Made by a program: the position numbers and the translations under genes. This document shows, one piece after another, positions 32,141 to 35,892 of a stretch of 35,892 nucleotides of DNA. This stretch comes from an uncultured Bacilli bacterium (GTDB lineage: Bacteria > Bacillota_I > Bacilli_A > RF39 > UBA660): NCBI GenBank assembly GCA_944364005.1, contig CALVVW010000006.1:1-35892 (forward strand). The letters are read 5' to 3'. The notes beneath the pieces are model-generated. The model ran no database searches and had not been told where the DNA came from. It was given only the letters and a program-made list of their open reading frames with translations. Within the stretch, counting starts at the first letter, position 1. Every line of letters starts with the position of its first letter.

Positions 32141-32159
32141 TGATATATTTATTATATCA
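32141..32159. promoter_or_regulatory. Inverted repeat over the antitoxin promoter
   Basis: TGATATA and TATATCA flank a 5-base spacer. The repeat covers an extended -10 on the minus strand (TGATATAAT, ending at 32151). It could be an operator for the fic operon. Confidence 0.45.
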
Positions 32160-32278
32160 CAATTTGCTTAATATATTATTAGTTTTGTCATATTAAAAAC
32201 ACTTTTGTTAAAAAGTATTTCAGTGTAATAATTGATTAATAACTCTTACATTATTTACCGGCTTAATTCTAACTTTGG

Positions 32279-32327
32279 TGTCCACTATCTACCACTATAC
32301 CCGTAGTTTTTCTTTTATCTTTTACTT
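32279..32327 (-). pseudogene. Possible remnant of an amidase N-terminus
   Basis: Translated on the minus strand this gives DKRKTTGIVVDSGHQS, which lines up with [16 protein letters not shown] of the intact amidase at 29897-31105, including the unusual Ser after the Asp. A stop follows at once. The alternative is the C-terminal tail of the adjacent TnpB remnant. Confidence 0.4.
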
Positions 32328-32330
32328 TTT

Positions 32331-32520
32331 CTACTTTATCTCCATCATATATTTCTTTAATCCTTCAGAGATGATATTATAATCTCTATCATGATATATT
32401 TTACAGTTAAGAGAAATCCATTTTCTAACACTTAAGGTTTCTCTTTCTGATTTTTATATTCACATATACTACATTCTTTCTGCTTCGATAAAGTTATTCT
32501 ATGCGTGGCCATATAATTAT
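32331..32520 (-). pseudogene. Remnant of IS200/IS605-family TnpB (zinc-finger C-terminus)
   Basis: On the minus strand one frame gives LSKQKECSICEYKNQKEKP (first half of the TnpB zinc ribbon, compare SKxCSxCGYKN). After a one-base deletion another frame gives LSVRKWISLNC then KIYHDRDYN then IISEGLKKYM, matching LSVRxWxCxxCxxxHDRDxNAAxNIxxEGL of TnpB. Three of the four ribbon cysteines are visible. Two or more lesions show that the gene is dead. The transposase end is all that remains; no TnpA or transposon ends were found. Confidence 0.75.
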
Positions 32521-32538
32521 GATTTTGCTAACTGGAGG

Positions 32539-32754
32539 ATGCAAATAAAAATGATAAAACCTATACTTAGTATTAGAATACCGTATGGTATATTTGTTCA
32601 TATATCAATTATTTTGATTAAGTTTTCAAATTTGCATTTTAAAAAGCAAATTCCTAATATACAAAAAAAGATGTTTAGATACTTTTTAAAATTAATCTTT
32701 TTTGCTGCCTTTTTGGCATTCATATTTTTAGGCTATTGTAATCATAGTATTTGA
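32539..32754 (+). CDS. Doubtful small membrane protein
   Basis: 71 codons, basic in the middle (KFSNLHFKKQIPNIQKKMF), with one hydrophobic helix near the C-terminus (LIFFAAFLAFIFLGY). GGAGG touches the first ATG and is 12 bases from the second (32551), neither being ideal. No promoter or terminator is clear. It lies in a decayed region, so it may be chance. Confidence 0.25.
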   Translation: MQIKMIKPILSIRIPYGIFVHISIILIKFSNLHFKKQIPNIQKKMFRYFLKLIFFAAFLAFIFLGYCNHSI

Positions 32755-32758
32755 TACC

Positions 32759-33838
32759 TTAGTTTCTTTTTGATAATTCTTCTATGATATGTTCATAATT
32801 TTTATCATTTAAAATGTCACTCATAATTCTTACATAACTTTCATACCTATTAATATTAATTAATCCGTTTGTAACAGCTTGTTTAATGGCGCATGAATTG
32901 CATGGTTCATTATAATGTAGGCAATCATGATATTTACATTTATCCTTATAGTCCTTAAATTCTTTAAAATACTCTTGGACTTCTTCTGGATTGAATGATG
33001 AAATATCCAAACTTCTTATTCCTGGTGTATCTATAATCGATGAAGTTTTTTCCCATATATAATATTTTGATGTTGTTGTGGTATGTTTGCCTCGTTTACT
33101 TTTATCGCTTACCTGACCTGTTTTAATTTCATTGCTATTCATAAGAGCATTAGTAAGCGATGACTTTCCAACTCCACTATTTCCAACTAATATCACTTGT
33201 TTTCCCAATATATATCTCTTTAAATCATCTATACCAGTATTTTTATATGTAGAAGTTTCTATTACTGGAATATTAATTTTTCTATAAATATCTAGAATTT
33301 TTTCTTCGGCATTCGTCTTTAAATCACATTTATTTAAACAAATGATCGCCGGAATATCACTATTTTTTAAAATCATTAAATATCTATCTATAAACTTAGG
33401 ATGAAGTGGTGGTTCTTGTGCTGCAACAACAATTACTGCCATATCAATATTGGCGGCTATATTTTTAATTAAGCCTGAATCATTAATTTTTGTACTATCT
33501 TTTTTTATTCTGGATAATAAAGATGTTCTTTTTAATAAATTGGTTATTAAATAAGTATTATTAATTTTATTTAATACTACTTTATCACCTGGAAATAATA
33601 CTTGATTACATACTATATTCATATCCTTTCTTAATCTTGCTACCACTAGTTTTTCATTATATAAAATATATGCATCATTATATCTAACTTCAACTACTAT
33701 CCCATATTTATCATTATTTTCAATAACGAAATTTTCTAATTTATTATTCTGCTTTTTCGTTGACTTTTCTTTAGCTCTTTGTTTTTTTTCTTTACTTTTT
33801 TTTGTTTGAAAACTTTCATAAGCATTATAGTGTGGCAT
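32759..33838 (-). CDS. rsgA: Ribosome small-subunit-dependent GTPase RsgA
   Basis: A circularly permuted GTPase that helps finish the 30S subunit. 359 residues: basic Lys-rich N-terminal extension (about 12-32), OB fold (about 44-105), then the G motifs in permuted order G4 NKCD (169-172), G1 GNSGVGKSS (219-227), G2 region with KRGKHTTT, and G3 DTPG (270-273). A zinc site follows: Cys301, Cys306, His308 and Cys313 or Cys316. All key residues are present. The start is ATG 33838 with GGAGGTG 6 bases upstream; the GTG at 33847 lies in that site. It follows the rel homolog by 70 bases with no terminator, so the two are probably one transcript. RsgA is known to bind (p)ppGpp, which inhibits its GTPase. 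Confidence 0.95.
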   Translation of the reverse strand: MPHYNAYESFQTKKSKEKKQRAKEKSTKKQNNKLENFVIENNDKYGIVVEVRYNDAYILYNEKLVVARLRKDMNIVCNQVLFPGDKVVLNKINNTYLITNLLKRTSLLSRIKKDSTKINDSGLIKNIAANIDMAVIVVAAQEPPLHPKFIDRYLMILKNSDIPAIICLNKCDLKTNAEEKILDIYRKINIPVIETSTYKNTGIDDLKRYILGKQVILVGNSGVGKSSLTNALMNSNEIKTGQVSDKSKRGKHTTTTSKYYIWEKTSSIIDTPGIRSLDISSFNPEEVQEYFKEFKDYKDKCKYHDCLHYNEPCNSCAIKQAVTNGLININRYESYVRIMSDILNDKNYEHIIEELSKRN

Positions 33839-33908
33839 TAATAACACCTCCGATTATTCTTTCTGTTCTATTTCATTATGATTCTTCTTATTTATTGGAC
33901 CTTATTTC

Positions 33909-35348
33909 TTACTTTTTAACATATGCTTTTATTTGTCTTTTTGCTTTGGTTGTTTTTACTATGTCTAACCATCCAATATTAGGTCCTGATGATTGTTCAT
34001 CTGTAATAATTTTTACCCTATCTTTATTATGTAGAGTATGACCACATTCTACAAGTTTGTCGTTTACTGTAGCACCAACCATTTTATTTCCAAGTTCAGT
34101 ATGAATTTTATATGCGAAATCAATAGCAGTCGACCCTGATGGTAATTCCATTATCTCTCCTTTCTTTGTATATACATATACTCTTGGTGATAATAATTCT
34201 TGTTGTATATGTTTTACAAATTCTTGATTATCTGCAAAAGTCTGGTCTATTTCTACTAAAGATTCAAAAAATTGATACTTATTTTTTAAATCTTCTTGCA
34301 TTATATTTCTAGCATTACCTTTGTTTATATTCCAAAAAGCTGTTAATCCATATGAGGCTATTTTTTCTTTTTCAAAAGTTCTTATCTGAATTTGAACTAA
34401 TCTACCATCTGCTCCAAATACTGTAGTATGAAGAGAGCTATACAGATTAGTTTTGGGATTTGCTATGTAGTCTTTAAATCTATTATTCACAGGAAAATAT
34501 TTATCATGAACCATTCCTAAAGTTGGGTAGCAATTAGCAACATTATCAACAAGGATTTTTAGTGCTAATAAATCATGAATATCTGATAATTTTTGTCCTT
34601 GTTCTAGACGTTTATATATTCCATAGATATTTTTTGTTCTTATTTTTAGTTCATGTGGAATATTGGCATCCGATAATACTTTATTTATTGTTTGTAACAT
34701 TTCTTCGCGACATTGTTTGGTATCTTCGTCTATTTTCATTCTTATATCGTTTACTCTTTGATAGGCAGCTGAATTATAATATTTTAAAGATAAATCCTCT
34801 AATTCACTTTTTATTATATGCATTCCTAGTCTGTCCGCTAAAGGGACATATAACAATAATGTTTCTTTAGCATTTTCTTTTTGCTTAAATTCTGATTTAA
34901 ATTGTAATGTTCTCATATTGTGAAGTCTATCGGCAAGTTTGATTATAATAATTCTTACATCATTTGTTATACTAGTAATAATTTTTCTAGTATTTGCTAG
35001 ATTTTGTTCTTGTTTGGTTGCGAAATTCATTCTACTAATCTTAGTTACTCCGTCTACTAAGTTTGCTACATCATCATTAAAATCTATTGCAATCTGTTCT
35101 TTGGTAATTTTGGTATCTTCTAGCGTATCATGTAATAAGGCAGCACAAAGGGTATCTGTATCTGCATACATTTCAGCTAGAGTATACGCTACATTTAATG
35201 GATGAGTAATATAATCTTCTCCGCTTTGACGTTTTTGTCCTTTATGTAATTCTTCTGCATAGTAATATGCTTTTTTTACCATTTCTAGTCCTTCTATGTT
35301 GTATTCTGCAACTTTTGAAAGTAAATCATTTACAGTTAAATTATTCAT
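33909..35348 (-). CDS. Shortened RelA/SpoT homolog: intact HD hydrolase, altered synthetase, TGS, no C-terminal ACT
   Basis: 479 residues from ATG 35348 (GGGAGGTG just before; the upstream GTG lies within it). The HD domain (about 25-185) keeps RQSGEDYITHP, the metal-binding LLHDTLEDT (His73-Asp74) and KLADRLHNMRTL. The synthetase domain (about 230-345) keeps RTKNIYGIYKR, IHDLLALK and RFKDYIANPKTN. However, the invariant Glu of the E-x-Q-I-R-T motif is Gln319 (VQIQIRT), and the following AAHW is TAFW. The TGS domain (about 388-450) is complete; the chain ends about 25 residues after it, where Rel normally continues with helical, zinc-finger and ACT domains (about 730 total). It should therefore degrade (p)ppGpp and probably does not make it. 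Confidence 0.9.
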   Translation of the reverse strand: MNNLTVNDLLSKVAEYNIEGLEMVKKAYYYAEELHKGQKRQSGEDYITHPLNVAYTLAEMYADTDTLCAALLHDTLEDTKITKEQIAIDFNDDVANLVDGVTKISRMNFATKQEQNLANTRKIITSITNDVRIIIIKLADRLHNMRTLQFKSEFKQKENAKETLLLYVPLADRLGMHIIKSELEDLSLKYYNSAAYQRVNDIRMKIDEDTKQCREEMLQTINKVLSDANIPHELKIRTKNIYGIYKRLEQGQKLSDIHDLLALKILVDNVANCYPTLGMVHDKYFPVNNRFKDYIANPKTNLYSSLHTTVFGADGRLVQIQIRTFEKEKIASYGLTAFWNINKGNARNIMQEDLKNKYQFFESLVEIDQTFADNQEFVKHIQQELLSPRVYVYTKKGEIMELPSGSTAIDFAYKIHTELGNKMVGATVNDKLVECGHTLHNKDRVKIITDEQSSGPNIGWLDIVKTTKAKRQIKAYVKK

Positions 35349-35362
35349 ATACACCTCCCTAT

Positions 35363-35397
35363 AAATAAAAACGCGCTATGGCGTATTGCCTTAGCGC
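35363..35397 (-). terminator. Intrinsic terminator (attenuator candidate) before rel
   Basis: GCGCTA/TAGCGC and an inner GGC/GCC stem, followed on the minus strand by GTTTTTATTT. It lies after the leader ORF 35403-35501 and 15 bases before the rel start, so transcription must read through it to reach rel and rsgA. Confidence 0.85.
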
Positions 35398-35402
35398 TTG
35401 TA

Positions 35403-35501
35403 TTATTTTAAAGAAGCAAAGCATGAATGTAATGACATGATTAAAGAAACTATTGAATTATGCAATGCATATTTTATTTTTTCTTTAGAAATCACACTCA
35501 T
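35403..35501 (-). CDS. 32-residue leader ORF upstream of rel
   Basis: MSVISKEKIKYALHNSIVSL and onward to SCFASLK, 32 residues. AAGAGGTG lies 5 bases before ATG 35501, one of the better ribosome binding sites in the window. A good promoter (35530-35558) lies upstream. After a polar start it has a moderately hydrophobic, Ser/Leu-rich half (NSIVSLIMSLHSCFASL). It is directly followed by an intrinsic terminator and then rel, the layout of a leader-peptide attenuator. It might instead be a small membrane protein. It is too short to place in a family. Confidence 0.65.
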   Translation of the reverse strand: MSVISKEKIKYALHNSIVSLIMSLHSCFASLK

Positions 35502-35529
35502 AACTACACCTCTTTAAATGTTAGTATTC

Positions 35530-35558
35530 AATTTATCACTAAATGTTGGCGTTGTCAA
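35530..35558 (-). promoter_or_regulatory. Promoter of the leader ORF/rel/rsgA transcript
   Basis: Minus strand TTGACA (35558-35553), 17-base spacer, TAAATT (35535-35530) with TG one base before it. Confidence 0.8.
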
Positions 35559-35596
35559 TAGTAATTTTTATTATTAATTTTATATAATTTAAGATT

Positions 35597-35644
35597 TAAA
35601 AAAGTAGAGTCTTTCTGTCAGCAACTTCGGCCTTTATCTCTACT
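35597..35644 (-). terminator. Terminator with unusually long loop behind the second fic gene
   Basis: AGTAGAG and CTCTACT form a 7-bp stem around 28 bases, followed by a T-run on the minus strand. The loop contains GGCCGAAGTTGCTGACAG, which looks more structured than a simple terminator loop. Confidence 0.55.
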
Positions 35645-35658
35645 ATCTTCTTATTTTA

Positions 35659-35892
35659 CTAATATGTTTTTTCTTTTTCTTTCGGCTCTAGAGCTTTTAA
35701 TATTTCCAATTCTATAGCAGAACGAAATGCTCTTGATTTATCTATAAATTCATTGATTGTATCTTGGTCAACATTAGACCATGAAAAATTGATTGTTGGA
35801 ATTGGTAATTCTTCACTTTTGTGATTAGCATATTCTCTAATAAATTCTCTTGTTGTTCTACCATTGCCTTCTCTAAATGGATGTATGTTTAA
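35659..35892 (-). CDS. Fic-domain protein, 3' part (continues beyond the window)
   Basis: The last 77 codons of a gene whose start lies to the right of the window. The frame begins LNIHPFREGNGRTTREFI, the complete Fic active site HxFxxGNGRxxR with catalytic His, so unlike the copy at 31287 this one can be active. It then continues with INFSWSNVDQDTINEFIDKSRAF and ends KEKEKTY. Fic enzymes transfer AMP to target proteins (class I with a separate antitoxin). The two fic genes share only the core motif, so they are not recent duplicates. A terminator follows at 35597-35644. Confidence 0.88.
   Translation of the reverse strand, partial: LNIHPFREGNGRTTREFIREYANHKSEELPIPTINFSWSNVDQDTINEFIDKSRAFRSAIELEILKALEPKEKEKTY

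Larger units (their letters stand above)
32122..32758. other. Decayed intergenic region, 637 bp
   Basis: No intact conserved gene is seen. It holds the promoter of the antitoxin (32141-32159), a possible amidase fragment (32279-32327), a TnpB remnant (32331-32520) and one doubtful small plus-strand ORF (32539-32754). It reads as a graveyard of an IS605-type insertion. Confidence 0.6.

Noticed and set aside
35597..35644. Lysine riboswitch because of GCCGAAG followed by TTGCTG
   Set aside because: Only a short resemblance to the P4 region; the large P2/P3 part and a regulated lysine gene downstream are missing.
264..35892. Use of a Mycoplasma-like code with TGA as Trp
   Set aside because: Several complete genes end in TGA directly before terminators or overlapping starts (5324, 6373), and their Trp codons are TGG. 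The standard bacterial code fits.
1..35892. CRISPR array or tRNA/rRNA genes
   Set aside because: No regularly spaced repeats were seen, and no cloverleaf-like or rRNA-like GC-richer segment was found by eye.

Overview
The window is very AT-rich, uses AGGAGG/GAGGTGAT-type ribosome binding sites, and ends genes with TAA, TAG and TGA alike. At least the genes ending at 5324, 6373 and 31287 end in TGA, so TGA is not read as Trp. With AdhE, a PflX-like radical SAM protein, a ferredoxin:thioredoxin-reductase-like protein and Gram-positive signals (PASTA, LysM, YtrA-type GntR, SmtB/CadC-type ArsR), it suggests an anaerobic, fermentative, low-GC Firmicute/Bacilli-like bacterium, possibly one of the gut lineages near the Mollicutes. 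This is an inference; no rRNA gene is present.

Layout. 1-5280: three minus-strand monocistronic genes, each with its own very similar terminator: a methylthiotransferase broken by one in-frame TAG, an SDR dehydrogenase and adhE. 5290-8700: a tight three-gene minus operon of unknown function that includes a small cold-shock-like protein. 8746-10288: a zinc-ribbon/TM/PASTA protein and a HAD phosphatase. 10294-12919: a compact UvrD-like helicase, a tail-anchored small protein and a cysteine-rich protein. 12922-17604: a zinc/cadmium homeostasis locus (P1B ATPase, separate HMA metallochaperone, divergent SmtB/CadC repressor, two palindromic operators), with an aminotransferase-GNAT fusion behind the repressor gene. 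17610-18619: an IS30-family element whose transposase needs a -1 frameshift at A AAA AAC. 18626-24797: surface and lipoproteins, a DUF523 protein, an FkbM methyltransferase, a Ca2+-type P-ATPase and an HExxH protein. 24892-27131: a redox cluster (PflX-like radical SAM, FTR-like Fe-S protein, unknown protein, membrane-anchored thioredoxin-like protein). 27173-29898: an unknown gene and a YtrA/ABC operon. 29897-31105: an amidase with four LysM domains. 31287-32758: a decaying region with a Fic toxin pseudogene, its VbhA-like antitoxin, and remnants of a TnpB transposon gene and possibly a second amidase. 32759-35558: rsgA and a shortened RelA/SpoT homolog preceded by a 32-codon leader ORF and an intrinsic terminator. 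35659-35892: the 3' part of a second, intact-looking fic gene.

Most connected units: the zinc locus, where one palindrome fills the spacer between -35 and -10 of the efflux operon; the YtrA/ABC operon, with a palindrome just after its -10; and the leader ORF-terminator-rel-rsgA unit, where the RSH protein keeps an intact hydrolase domain, has Gln in place of the synthetase's conserved catalytic Glu, ends after the TGS domain, and is followed by RsgA, a GTPase known to be inhibited by (p)ppGpp. Many starts were moved to an internal ATG or TTG because the ribosome binding site lies inside the longest reading frame; each case is noted.
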